A DNA stretch of 64,000 nucleotides, taken from positions 89,928-153,927 of the forward strand of contig CALFDU010000001.1 of the NCBI GenBank assembly GCA_937950315.1. The letters are read 5' to 3'. This document shows positions 17,220 to 26,397 of this stretch, piece by piece. This stretch comes from an uncultured Saprospiraceae bacterium. Lineage in GTDB: Bacteria > Bacteroidota > Bacteroidia > Chitinophagales > Saprospiraceae. The notes under the pieces are model-generated. The model was not told where the DNA came from. It saw only the letters and a program-made list of their open reading frames with translations, and did no database searches. Positions within the stretch are counted from its first letter, which is position 1. Every line of letters starts with the position of its first letter. A program made the translations under genes and the position numbers.

Positions 17220-18545
17220 ATGAGAATTTTATTCACACTTATGTTTGTTTGTGTTGCTCTGTTTTCGCAAGCACAAATGAACGCTATTCAATTTGAAGAA
17301 TACGATCTTGACAATGGATTGCACGTTATTCTTCATGAAGATCACTCTACACCAATCGTAGCTGTATCCATCATGTATCATGTAGGATCTAAAAATGAAC
17401 AACCAGACAAGACGGGTTTTGCACACTTCTTTGAGCACCTTTTATTTGAAGGCTCTGAAAATATCGAAAGAGGAGAGTACGATAGTTATGTCGAAAAAGC
17501 TGGAGGTACATTGAATGCCAACACTACCTACGATAGAACTTTCTACTTTGAAATCCTGCCTTCCAATCAACTGGAACTAGGACTATGGCTTGAGTCAGAA
17601 AGACTATTGCATGCCAAGGTCGAGAATAAAGGTATTGAAACGCAACGTGAAGTTGTAAAAGAAGAAAGAAGACAAAGAGTTGACAACCAACCCTATGGTT
17701 CATTATTACAAGAAACAATGAAAAGAGCATTCAGTGTTCATCCATATCAATACACCGTGATTGGTTCGATGGAGCATCTTGATGCAGCAGTGGAGTCAGA
17801 TTACATAAATTTCTACAAAGACTTTTATGTTCCAAATAATGCAGTGCTTTCTATCGCTGGAGATATTGATCCTGCCCAAGCAAAGGTTTGGATTGAAAAA
17901 TATTTTGCTGGAATCCCAAGAGGGAACGGAGAGATTTATAGACCGACTGTGGTTGAGCCACCTTTGGGCGGAGAGGTAAGAGATACTGTTTATGATAACA
18001 TTCAGTTACCAGCAGTCGTTCAAGCATATAGAAGTCCAGCCCAAGGGACTGACGATGCTTATGCTATGGAGATGCTATCTACTTTGCTTTCACAAGGAGA
18101 AAGTTCTAGATTGAATAAGAGATTGGTTGATGAAGAACAAAAATCTTTGTTCATTGGAAATTTCATGTTGAATCTTGAAGATCCAGGAGTTTCATTGGTA
18201 TTTAGTATTTGTAACAATGGCATTGAACCTGCCGATGTAGAAGCTAGCATGGATAATGTAATCAATGAAGTCAAGACAGATTTGATCGATGATAAAGAAT
18301 TTCAAAAGTTAAGAAATCAAATCGAAAGTAATTTTATTAGCTCAAATAGTAGAGTAGCAGGTATTGCAGAAAGTTTGGCCAACTACCATATGTACTTTGG
18401 AGATACAAATCTTATCAATACAGAGATTGATAAATATTTGGCCGTGACCAGAGAAGACATACAAAGAGTTGCGAATAAATATTTTGCAAAGGACAATAGA
18501 GTAGTACTATACTATCTGCCTAAGGTTGAAGAAATGAAGCCATAA
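17220..18545 (+). CDS. M16 family zinc metallopeptidase, catalytic subunit
   Basis: A 441-aa secreted peptidase of the insulinase/pitrilysin family. Signal peptide MRILFTLMFVCVALFSQAQ. The inverted zinc motif HXXEH is H69-FF-E72-H73 (GFAHFFEHLLFEG), and the distal zinc ligand Glu lies in the helix GIETQREVVKEERRQ. The domain ends with the C-terminal M16 half (LPAVVQAYRSPAQGTDDAYAMEMLSTLLSQGESSRLNKRL). The length is that of the short bacterial M16B subunits that pair with a non-catalytic partner. That partner follows 26 bases downstream. Together they are expected to degrade peptides in the periplasm. Confidence 0.94.
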   Translation: MRILFTLMFVCVALFSQAQMNAIQFEEYDLDNGLHVILHEDHSTPIVAVSIMYHVGSKNEQPDKTGFAHFFEHLLFEGSENIERGEYDSYVEKAGGTLNANTTYDRTFYFEILPSNQLELGLWLESERLLHAKVENKGIETQREVVKEERRQRVDNQPYGSLLQETMKRAFSVHPYQYTVIGSMEHLDAAVESDYINFYKDFYVPNNAVLSIAGDIDPAQAKVWIEKYFAGIPRGNGEIYRPTVVEPPLGGEVRDTVYDNIQLPAVVQAYRSPAQGTDDAYAMEMLSTLLSQGESSRLNKRLVDEEQKSLFIGNFMLNLEDPGVSLVFSICNNGIEPADVEASMDNVINEVKTDLIDDKEFQKLRNQIESNFISSNSRVAGIAESLANYHMYFGDTNLINTEIDKYLAVTREDIQRVANKYFAKDNRVVLYYLPKVEEMKP

Positions 18546-18571
18546 TCTATAAATCAAAGAAAATAATAAAG

Positions 18572-20737
18572 ATGAAAACATATAAAATTATATTACTTGC
18601 TTTGGTTTCAGCTTTCACATTGACGATGTGTACGCCGAAAACGACTGAGTCTGTAACGATGGTCAAGGAGGAAATGAGCGAAGTAAAAGAAATGGTCAAA
18701 GAAGTTGATCCAGCCTTGTTATGGAGATCGGAGGCACCAAGTGCTGGGGCTGCAAGAAAAATCCAATTAGGTAACTACAATACATTTACACTTGCCAACG
18801 GACTTGAAGTAATCGTTGTTGAAAACAATAAACTACCAAGAGTGTCTTATTCAATGTCATTGAAAAACAATCCATTGATTGAAGGAGCACAAGCCGGATA
18901 CGTATCGATAGCAGGGGATATGTTGAGTAGAGGAACAAAGTCTAGAACAAAATCAGAAATTGATGCTGAGGTTGATTTTATCGGAGCACAATTAAGCTCC
19001 TATTCAGGAGGCGTATTTGCTGCCTCATTGACAAAGCACAAGGAAGCATTACTTGAATTGGCGACGGACGTATTATACAATCCTGTATTTGACGAGACTG
19101 AATTTGAGAAGCTAAGAACGCAATACATATCTGGTTTGCAGACCCAAAAGTCAGATCCTAACAGCATGGCATCCAATGTTGCCAATATCGTTAACTATGG
19201 CCGCAATCACCCATACGGGGAAGTGCAGACTGAGTCTTCTCTTCAAAATATCAAATTGAAAAGCTGCAAGCAATACTATACAGATTTTTTCAAACCCAAT
19301 AACGCTTACTTAACGATCGTAGGTGATGTGACATTAGAAGAAGCGAAAGCGGATGCAGAAAAATATTTTGGATCATGGGAAAAAGGCGATGTGCCAAGCA
19401 ATGAATATGGAATGCCTCCTGCACCTGTAGAAACCAATGTGGCATTTGTAAACAAAGAAGCTGCGGTACAATCTGTAATCAATATAACTTATCCGGTAGA
19501 TTTAAAGCCAGGTAGTGATGATGCTATTGCTGCTGGATTGATGAATTCAATCTTAGGTGGAGGTATTTTCTCTGGAAGATTGATGCAGAACCTAAGAGAA
19601 GACAAAGCATACACGTATGGAGCAAGATCAAGATTAGGAACTGATAACTTGGTAGGAGAATTTGTCGCTTTCGCTAGTGTGAGAAATGAAGTTACAGATA
19701 GTTCAGTTACTGAATTTATCTACGAATTAGAAAGAATGATCACGGAACCAGTTTCAAAAGAAGATCTACAATTGGCCAAGAATTCAAATGCAGGAGCATT
19801 TGCAAGATCATTGGAAAGCCCACAGACATTGGCTAGATATGCGCTGAATATTGTAAAATTTGATCTGCCAACAGATTATTATGAGACATATTTAGAAAAA
19901 CTTGAAGCAGTATCTGTTGCAGATATCACCTCAATGGCTAAGAAATATATCAGACCAGGTAATGCAAATATTGTCGTGGTAGGAAATAAGGATGAAGTTG
20001 CAGATAAGTTGAAAAAATTTGATGCAAATGGAGAAATTGATTTTTATGACGCTTTTGGAAAGAAGCTAGAAATTGTAGAAACAATTCCTACTGACATCAC
20101 CACTACACAGATTATTGGTAATTACATTGCAGCAATAAGCCCATCCGCTAAAATGGAAGATATTAAGTCGTTGCACCAAGTATACTCAATGTCCATTCAA
20201 GGTCAACCAATCGAAGTAAACATGTTCATCAAGGACAATACTAAGTTGGCGATGCAGATGAAGATGATGGGTAATGTCATGTCAGAACAGAGATTTGATG
20301 GAATGAAAGCACAGGTGTCAGGCATGGGTCAAGAGACTCAAGTAATGACAGAAGGTGCGATGTATGATCAATTGAAGTCTCAAGTAAAAATCATCGAGCA
20401 AAGATTTTATGAAGAAGATGGTTATGATCTTGAGCTAAAAGGAATCGAAGAAATAGAAGGACAACAAGTATATAAGGTAGGTGTAACTTCTCCCAATGGA
20501 GTAAAGTCAACAGAATTTTACAGTGTTGAAAATGGATACTTAGTAAGAACTGTAAAAGTTGATACAGAAACTGGAAAAGCTACGATGGTTACGTTATCAG
20601 ACTATCAAGAACAGGGTGGATATATGTTCCCGATGAAAATCACAACAGAAGGTGCTGCACCTTTCGTATTAGAGATGATCGGAAAAGAAACGAATATCAA
20701 TCCAGAACTCTCAGATGATCTTTTCTCAATAGAATAA
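18572..20737 (+). CDS. M16 family non-catalytic subunit fused to an extra C-terminal LolA-like domain
   Basis: A 721-aa lipoprotein (lipobox FTLTMC, Cys20) with M16 folds at about 55-500. At the position of the zinc motif the sequence is AGYVSIAGDMLSRGTKS, so the HXXEH residues are missing. The substrate-gripping Arg-Tyr region near GGGIFSGRLMQNLREDKAYTYGARS is retained, as expected for the non-catalytic half of an M16B heterodimer. The last ~220 residues (about 505-721: YSMSIQGQPIEVNMFIKDNTK.., YEEDGYDLELKGIEEIEGQQVYKVGV.., PMKITTEG) look like the beta-sheet of LolA/LppX-type outer-membrane lipoprotein domains, an unusual addition. It follows the catalytic subunit by 26 bases and ends before a strong terminator. 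Confidence 0.9.
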   Translation: MKTYKIILLALVSAFTLTMCTPKTTESVTMVKEEMSEVKEMVKEVDPALLWRSEAPSAGAARKIQLGNYNTFTLANGLEVIVVENNKLPRVSYSMSLKNNPLIEGAQAGYVSIAGDMLSRGTKSRTKSEIDAEVDFIGAQLSSYSGGVFAASLTKHKEALLELATDVLYNPVFDETEFEKLRTQYISGLQTQKSDPNSMASNVANIVNYGRNHPYGEVQTESSLQNIKLKSCKQYYTDFFKPNNAYLTIVGDVTLEEAKADAEKYFGSWEKGDVPSNEYGMPPAPVETNVAFVNKEAAVQSVINITYPVDLKPGSDDAIAAGLMNSILGGGIFSGRLMQNLREDKAYTYGARSRLGTDNLVGEFVAFASVRNEVTDSSVTEFIYELERMITEPVSKEDLQLAKNSNAGAFARSLESPQTLARYALNIVKFDLPTDYYETYLEKLEAVSVADITSMAKKYIRPGNANIVVVGNKDEVADKLKKFDANGEIDFYDAFGKKLEIVETIPTDITTTQIIGNYIAAISPSAKMEDIKSLHQVYSMSIQGQPIEVNMFIKDNTKLAMQMKMMGNVMSEQRFDGMKAQVSGMGQETQVMTEGAMYDQLKSQVKIIEQRFYEEDGYDLELKGIEEIEGQQVYKVGVTSPNGVKSTEFYSVENGYLVRTVKVDTETGKATMVTLSDYQEQGGYMFPMKITTEGAAPFVLEMIGKETNINPELSDDLFSIE

Positions 20738-20770
20738 GGTTATTATGAACGTTGGAAATTTTTAAATTTC

Positions 20771-20803
20771 AAGGGCACTCATTACCATGGGTGCCCTTTT
20801 TTT
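20771..20803 (+). terminator. Terminator of the M16 operon
   Basis: Stem AAGGGCAC (20771-20778) pairs with GTGCCCTT (20791-20798), followed by T7. It begins 33 bases after the stop of the second M16 gene. Confidence 0.85.
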
Positions 20804-20902
20804 GTTTCTTGTGTAGCCATTCATCAAATGTGCTTTAGCAAAAAAGTAGTGAAGTTTCTAAAGCTTATAAATGATAGTTGGTAGAAAGGATTGTAAAAGC
20901 CC

Positions 20903-21808
20903 TTAGTAATTCAATCTATAAATACATTCGTATTCATAAGGCTCTTGCTCAGTTACCAAAGTAGAAGGAAATGTATTGTGGTTGGGTGAGTCAGGAAAGT
21001 GTTGCGTTTCAAAAGCAAAAAACTGCTTCTTACCAGTAAAAAACTGCATGCCTGGCTGATTTGTAAATACCTCCAAGGTCAAGTCTGTGGTCGGGCAATA
21101 AGCTGCTGCCGCTAAGTCCATTAGATTGGGATTGGACAATATAAAGTTATGGTCAAAAACCCTGTTTTTGAGTCGTTGAAATATGGACATATTGAAATCT
21201 CCAATGGGTGAGATGATGCTCCCAGTTGGAATGTTCTCGTCGTTTAATTCAAGTGCTCCTTTGGAATCAATCATGAAAAAATGATTGTCGAGATTGGCTT
21301 GATGGTCAAGGTTGAAGTAGCTATGGTTGGTCATACTCATATAGGTATCTTGATCCGTCGTACCGTAAAATTGTATTGAAAGATCATCTTCATTGAGTGT
21401 GTAAGTGCATCGAAAGGTTCTATTTCCTGGAAAGCCATCTGCAAGATGATCGGTCTTGGTTTCAAATATGACTTCATTCATAGATTGATTGATCACTGAC
21501 CATGTTGCTAGATGCAATCCCTTAGGGCCTGAATGAAGGCTATTGTTTCCTTCTGTTTTCTCCAAGTTATAATGGATGCCATTTAGCGGAAAACTTGCTC
21601 CGGCGATTCTGTTGGCATAAGGACCTACAGTAGCACCACCATATCTAGAGTTTTCAATAAAACCATTGATATTTGGAAAGGTCTGTACGATTTGCTTATC
21701 TCCTAATGGTAATGGAATGATGAACGAGATTATTCTTGCACCAATGGGGTGTAGTTTAAGTCTTATGCCCGAAAGCGAGGTAAGTTCTATGGCACCAGAT
21801 GGTGTCAT
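20903..21808 (-). CDS. galM: Aldose 1-epimerase (galactose mutarotase) family protein
   Basis: A 301-aa beta-sandwich enzyme that interconverts alpha and beta anomers of hexoses. Substrate-binding and catalytic landmarks are present: N66-R67 in VGPYANRIAG, His92 in NNSLHSGPKGLH, the catalytic acid His162 in MTNHSYFNLDH and the base Glu267 in FAFETQHFPDSPNH. There is no signal peptide, so it is cytoplasmic. The length is slightly short for the family (about 340) but all motifs are there. Its start overlaps the upstream hypothetical gene by 4 bases, so the two are cotranscribed. Precise sugar specificity cannot be read. Confidence 0.93.
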   Translation of the reverse strand: MTPSGAIELTSLSGIRLKLHPIGARIISFIIPLPLGDKQIVQTFPNINGFIENSRYGGATVGPYANRIAGASFPLNGIHYNLEKTEGNNSLHSGPKGLHLATWSVINQSMNEVIFETKTDHLADGFPGNRTFRCTYTLNEDDLSIQFYGTTDQDTYMSMTNHSYFNLDHQANLDNHFFMIDSKGALELNDENIPTGSIISPIGDFNMSIFQRLKNRVFDHNFILSNPNLMDLAAAAYCPTTDLTLEVFTNQPGMQFFTGKKQFFAFETQHFPDSPNHNTFPSTLVTEQEPYEYECIYRLNY

Positions 21809-22353
21809 TGGGAAGATCTACAAAAGTCTGCAACTTCTTCAAACAAAACATTGATTTGGTCAGCATATAGGTCTGATCCAGCTATATCAATTTCGTTTGT
21901 CTTAAGTACACGGGTTACTTCATTCTCCTGAATAACATTTACTTCAACGCTTTCTTCATAGTCAAATTCCAGTCTTATCAAGTTTCCATTTTTTCTTTTG
22001 GTGGTTTCTATCCCGTAGAATTCCGCTAGATTAAATGAGTACAAAATGTCGCGACTATCAAAATCTGACCTTTTAACAGCAGATTCTCCGATGAGCATAG
22101 CACACTCGCACCTGTTGTCTTCAGAAAATTCAATTTCCTTATTAATTACATTGAATGGGTAAGTATTAGACTCCGCATTGGTAAGAATATCAATGATATC
22201 ATCTACCATTTCGTCAAAATCCTCAACATTTACATCCGAAGTCTTTTCTTTTGACTTACGAAGTTTCCAAAGGATTTTGTCTTTTGCTGACTGCTGACCA
22301 CTGCAAACAGTAGCGAAAAGACTAAGCGTTAATATGAAGAATAATTGTTTCAA
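21805..22353 (-). CDS. Secreted hypothetical protein
   Basis: A 182-aa protein beginning with a signal peptide (MKQLFFILTLSLFATVCSGQQ). The cleavage area contains a Cys, so lipidation is possible but the lipobox is poor. The mature part is acidic (VNVEDFDEMVDDIIDIL, FDYEESVEVNVIQENEV) with a CECAMLIG segment holding two Cys. No family recognised. The 4-base overlap with galM indicates one transcript. Function unknown. Confidence 0.65.
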   Translation of the reverse strand: MKQLFFILTLSLFATVCSGQQSAKDKILWKLRKSKEKTSDVNVEDFDEMVDDIIDILTNAESNTYPFNVINKEIEFSEDNRCECAMLIGESAVKRSDFDSRDILYSFNLAEFYGIETTKRKNGNLIRLEFDYEESVEVNVIQENEVTRVLKTNEIDIAGSDLYADQINVLFEEVADFCRSSQ

Positions 22354-22440
22354 GAGTTATAGTAATATAAATTTAAACTGTTATTTTTGTTTTCAAATCA
22401 AATTATAAATTTTTAACATATATTATAATTCTAATTTATT

Positions 22441-23286
22441 ATGAAAAAATACATTTTAAGCCTGATAATGTGTCTTGGTTTACTTACCACTCAAGCACAG
22501 GTGAAAACTCCTGCCCCGAGCCCGCTAAGTAAAGTTGAACAGAGTGTTGGGTTGACTGACTTTACATTAGAATATTCAAGACCAGGTGTCAAGAATAGGA
22601 CTATTTTCGGAGATTTGGTTCCTTACGGAAAGAAATGGCGTACTGGTGCTAATCGTGCGACAAAAATTGGCTTCAATAATGACGTAAAGTTAGCAGGTGT
22701 TGATGTTGTTGCTGGTCAGTATGCTATCTACTCAACTCCGGGTGAAGATATGTGGACAATCTACTTGTATACAGATACAAGCGGTGGTGGAGTTCCAAAA
22801 GAATGGGATGATTCTAAAGTAGCTGCTCAATTTGACATTAAGCCGACAAAATTGAGTCAAAAAGTAGAAACAATGACCATCGGGTTCAACGATATCACTA
22901 CTGGTGGTGCTTCTCTTGATTTGATGTGGCATGCAACAAAAGTTTCGATTCCTGTCGATGTAAGATCAGACGAAATGGTAATGTCATCCATTGAGAAAAC
23001 AATGGCTGGTCCTTCTGCTGGAGATTATTACAATGCTGCTAGATACTACAGAGAGTCTGGAAAAAACCTAGAAACTGCCAAAGAATGGATGGATAAAGCA
23101 ATGGCTGTAAATGGTAATTCAGAGAAATTCTGGATGGTTAGACAACAAGCTTTATTATTGGCTGACATGGGCGATAAAAAGGGCGCTATAGAATTAGCGA
23201 AGAAATCAATGGAACTTGCCAAAGCTGCAGGAAACGATGATTACGTTAAAAATAACGAGAAGTCTATCACTGAATGGATGAAATAA
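22441..23286 (+). CDS. DUF2911 domain-containing secreted protein
   Basis: A 281-aa protein with signal peptide MKKYILSLIMCLGLLTTQAQ. The DUF2911 domain (about 25-175) is recognisable by SPLSKVEQSVGLTDFTLEYSRPGVKNR, FGDLVPYGKKWRTGANRATKIGF, GQYAIYSTPGEDMWTIYLY and the LMWHATKVSIPV strand near its end. The C-terminal ~90 residues are helical and TPR-like (AARYYRESGKNLETAKEWMDKAMAV). The domain is common in Bacteroidota and has no assigned function. It is monocistronic, with a terminator directly after it. Confidence 0.88.
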   Translation: MKKYILSLIMCLGLLTTQAQVKTPAPSPLSKVEQSVGLTDFTLEYSRPGVKNRTIFGDLVPYGKKWRTGANRATKIGFNNDVKLAGVDVVAGQYAIYSTPGEDMWTIYLYTDTSGGGVPKEWDDSKVAAQFDIKPTKLSQKVETMTIGFNDITTGGASLDLMWHATKVSIPVDVRSDEMVMSSIEKTMAGPSAGDYYNAARYYRESGKNLETAKEWMDKAMAVNGNSEKFWMVRQQALLLADMGDKKGAIELAKKSMELAKAAGNDDYVKNNEKSITEWMK

Positions 23287-23307
23287 AAAATAGTAAATAC
23301 AACTATC

Positions 23308-23338
23308 AAGGGCTAGATGCACATCTAGCCCTTTTTTT
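23308..23338 (+). terminator. Terminator after the DUF2911 gene
   Basis: A perfect stem AAGGGCTAGATG / CATCTAGCCCTT with a minimal loop is followed by a run of T residues (to 23338), 21 bases downstream of the stop codon. Confidence 0.9.
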
Positions 23339-23385
23339 ATGCCTTTTTATCATCAATCTTTACCGCATAATACGATCTTTGCAAC

Positions 23386-25788
23386 ATGCTTTTGTATCCC
23401 GATGACATATTTGAAAAATTAGAGTTTGATAAAATTATCGAACTCACCAAAACCTATTGCAAAGGTGAACGTGCAAAGGAAATTTTAAACAAACCCGCCT
23501 TGTTCAATCAGAAGGACAGGGTAGAACGCATGTTGTCTGAAGTGCAAGAGCTCAAGAAGATGATTGAAGACGGGAATCGTATTCCTCTGCGTGCTTATCA
23601 AAGTATAGATCAACCTCTATTCTGGTTGCGTAAAATTGACTTCGTTTTAGAGATCGAAAATATATTAATGATCTATGACCACATCTGGTCGGTGTATGAG
23701 CTATGTGAAATTTTTAAAGATCCACTGAATAAAAAGAAATATCCGCACATGACTGTGATTATGGATCAAGTGGATTTTGACGAGCAATTAATAAAACAGT
23801 ACAGCAAAATTTTCAATGAAGAAGCGGATATAAAACCGACAGCTTCCCCCGAATTGAACGCAGTTGTTAAAATGATCAATTCTAAGCAAAAAGAATTGAA
23901 TAAAACTTTTGATAGATTGTCCAATGAGTTTGCCTCTCAAGGATTATTAAATGACAACAAAGAAACTTTAAGAGGAGGTAGGAGAGTGATGAGTGTTCCT
24001 GCCGAGAATAAGCGAAAAATCAAAGGTATTATCCATGACGAATCCTCAACGGGCCGGACTGTATTCATAGAACCAGAAGAAGTTCTATATATAAACAATC
24101 ACTTGTTGGAACTTGAGGCGCAAAAGCGTCATGAGATTAGAAAAATATTGAAAGAACTATGTGGAATGTTGCGGCCTTTTGCCGACGACTTTGAGATCTG
24201 GCAGAAGATCATCGTACGATTGGATTTGATAAACGCAAAAGCAAATCTGGCGATTCAATACGATGGTCATAAACCTGAAATTTCTGACCAACACATTCTA
24301 GAATTTAAAAAAGCCTACCATCCACTTCTTTTTCTGCTTCATGAAAAGCAAAACAAAAAAGTGATTCCATTTAACATGAATCTCGATAGAGAAAAACGTG
24401 TATTGGTGATCAGTGGACCCAATGCAGGTGGGAAGTCAGTAACCATGAAGGCAGTAGGACTTATGTGCATGATGGTCCAAAGCGGAATGCTGATTCCTGC
24501 CTTGCCTGAAAGTAAGTTGGGACTCTTTAGTCATATATTGGTAGATATAGGTGATCAGCAATCATTGGAAGATGATCTGAGTACTTATAGTTCAAGATTG
24601 AAGAACATGGAAGTCTTCCTAAAACGAGCAAGTTCCAAAAGCTTGTTTTTAATCGATGAATTTGGAAGTGGTACCGATCCAAAGCTTGGTGGAGCAATAG
24701 CTGAAGCAATACTGGATGAGCTGAATCGAAAGAAATCACTCGGATTGATAACCACACACTATTCCAATATCAAAATGTATGCTTATAATAGTCCCAATTT
24801 GATCAATGGTGCAATGGAATTCAATAAAGAAGAATTGTTTCCAACCTATAAGTTGATATTAGGGAAGCCAGGCAGCTCATTCGCTTACGAAATAGCCAAG
24901 AGCGTTGGACTATCTGAGAAGATATTGAATAAAGCCAAAAACAATGCTGGCGAAGGTGCAAAAGAAATTGATGATTTATTAAATGATCTGCAAGAAGAAA
25001 AGCGGATGTACGAAAAACGCCTTGCTGAAAACGAAAAGGAAAAACAAAAACTTCAGCGGCTGATAAATTCATATGAAAATGCATACGGAGATCTCGAGTT
25101 CAAGAAGAAAAAATTAAAACTAGAAAAGAAAGAAGTAAAGTTGAATGAGCTGAATGTCAATGAGACTGAATTAAATAAACTGATCAAAGAACTCAAGGAA
25201 GAAAGGAAAAAAGAAAAAGCCGAGGTCTTGGTCCAAAAGGCAGAAGCTCTTTCCAAGAAAATCAAAGAACAAAAGGAAGAGGTTTATGAAAATCTCGATG
25301 GACTGAAAGAAGAAATATATTATAACGACGATTTTGATCCTTCTACATTGAAAGTAGGCGATTTTGTAAAGCTGCGTACTGGCGGTGATCCTGCAGCCAT
25401 ACTATCCATTAAAAAAGGAGTAGCTTCTTTGTCAATGGGCTACATGAAATTAAATGTCCCAATAAGAGATTTGGTTCCTGCCAAAACCCCAATGCAAATC
25501 AATGCCCGCAAGTCTGTTCAAACCACAACGGTAAAAAATCCAATGGCTTTAGAAAGTAAATTGGATGTGAGAGGTTATACAATGAAAGAGGCTGTAGACA
25601 ATGTTCAAGAATTTGTAGACAATGCTTTGATGAGCAATATACCTAGCCTTAGAATCATTCACGGAAAAGGGACAGGCGTACTAAGGAAAGCAATCTTAGA
25701 AAAACTTAAGGAATACAAAGACATTAAAGAAGTTTGGCACCCATCTGATGAATCAGGAGGAAATGGAGTGACCATTGTCGATTTTTAA
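23386..25788 (+). CDS. mutS2: MutS2 family ATPase/endonuclease
   Basis: An 800-aa MutS2. Order of parts: MutS core and lever (about 1-320, with ENKRKIKGIIHDESSTGRTVFIEPE); ATPase domain with Walker A GPNAGGKS (about 344-351), Walker B FLIDEFGSGTDPKLGGA and the TTHYSNIK switch; a long charged coiled coil (about 515-640); a KOW/SH3-like segment (FDPSTLKVGDFVKLRTGGD); and a C-terminal Smr nuclease domain with L-D-V-R-G (about 726-730) and HGKGTG (around 760). In other bacteria MutS2 suppresses recombination or rescues collided ribosomes. It is cytoplasmic. It ends 4 bases inside the convergent DUF5683 gene. Confidence 0.96.
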   Translation: MLLYPDDIFEKLEFDKIIELTKTYCKGERAKEILNKPALFNQKDRVERMLSEVQELKKMIEDGNRIPLRAYQSIDQPLFWLRKIDFVLEIENILMIYDHIWSVYELCEIFKDPLNKKKYPHMTVIMDQVDFDEQLIKQYSKIFNEEADIKPTASPELNAVVKMINSKQKELNKTFDRLSNEFASQGLLNDNKETLRGGRRVMSVPAENKRKIKGIIHDESSTGRTVFIEPEEVLYINNHLLELEAQKRHEIRKILKELCGMLRPFADDFEIWQKIIVRLDLINAKANLAIQYDGHKPEISDQHILEFKKAYHPLLFLLHEKQNKKVIPFNMNLDREKRVLVISGPNAGGKSVTMKAVGLMCMMVQSGMLIPALPESKLGLFSHILVDIGDQQSLEDDLSTYSSRLKNMEVFLKRASSKSLFLIDEFGSGTDPKLGGAIAEAILDELNRKKSLGLITTHYSNIKMYAYNSPNLINGAMEFNKEELFPTYKLILGKPGSSFAYEIAKSVGLSEKILNKAKNNAGEGAKEIDDLLNDLQEEKRMYEKRLAENEKEKQKLQRLINSYENAYGDLEFKKKKLKLEKKEVKLNELNVNETELNKLIKELKEERKKEKAEVLVQKAEALSKKIKEQKEEVYENLDGLKEEIYYNDDFDPSTLKVGDFVKLRTGGDPAAILSIKKGVASLSMGYMKLNVPIRDLVPAKTPMQINARKSVQTTTVKNPMALESKLDVRGYTMKEAVDNVQEFVDNALMSNIPSLRIIHGKGTGVLRKAILEKLKEYKDIKEVWHPSDESGGNGVTIVDF

Positions 25789-26378
25789 AATGACATACTT
25801 AAACCTACACCATGAGTTGTAGGTCCAAGATGAAAAGAAATATCCTCGTCCACATCAAACTCCATCAAATGCCTGTCGACAAAAGCATCTGCGATATTTA
25901 AAACATGAGCAACAGCCAAAGCAATGATAGAATAATCCCGGTATTGCTTAATGGTATCCCTCCTTTGTTTTAGACCCGCTACATTGGCCGGTGTGTACCC
26001 ACCAAATTGATCGATTTCTCCTCTTACCAATCCTTTAAATCCTAAATCCAATGTTTTATGGAAATCATTAAAGAATACGATAAAACCGATAGCAGTTCCT
26101 TCAAGTCCTAATACAATTGGAACCTTAATCCACTTCTTATTGTAAACTTGGCCACCTCCAGGAATAATAGCTGAATATAAAGCTGCACGTCCTGGATTTC
26201 CTTCAAACATACTAAAGAATCCATTTTCGTTTCTAGGAACATTGTCAGCATATTCTATATTGCTGCCAATAAGCGTTGAATCTTGACTTAAGCCAGTTTC
26301 TTCAATCTGAGAATAAGCTGCAGATATGCTCAAACTGAATACAAAAAGGAAATAATATTTGACGTGCTTAATCTTCAT
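25785..26378 (-). CDS. DUF5683 family membrane protein
   Basis: The frame opens at 26423, inside the ppk1 gene, but the Met at 26378 starts a proper signal peptide (MKIKHVKYYFLFVFSLSISAAYSQ) just after the ppk1 stop, so that start is used (197 aa). A Bacteroidota-specific motif set follows: PGRAALYSAIIPGGGQVYNKKWIKVPIVLGLEGTAIGFIVFFN, a glycine-rich turn plus membrane helix, then RDTIKQYRDYSIIALAVAHVLNIADAFVDRHL. This pattern is that of DUF5683, an envelope protein of unknown function. It lies 19 bases downstream of ppk1 and so is probably cotranscribed with it. Confidence 0.85.
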   Translation of the reverse strand: MKIKHVKYYFLFVFSLSISAAYSQIEETGLSQDSTLIGSNIEYADNVPRNENGFFSMFEGNPGRAALYSAIIPGGGQVYNKKWIKVPIVLGLEGTAIGFIVFFNDFHKTLDLGFKGLVRGEIDQFGGYTPANVAGLKQRRDTIKQYRDYSIIALAVAHVLNIADAFVDRHLMEFDVDEDISFHLGPTTHGVGLSMSF

Positions 26379-26397
26379 TATTAGTTGTAACGCAGAC

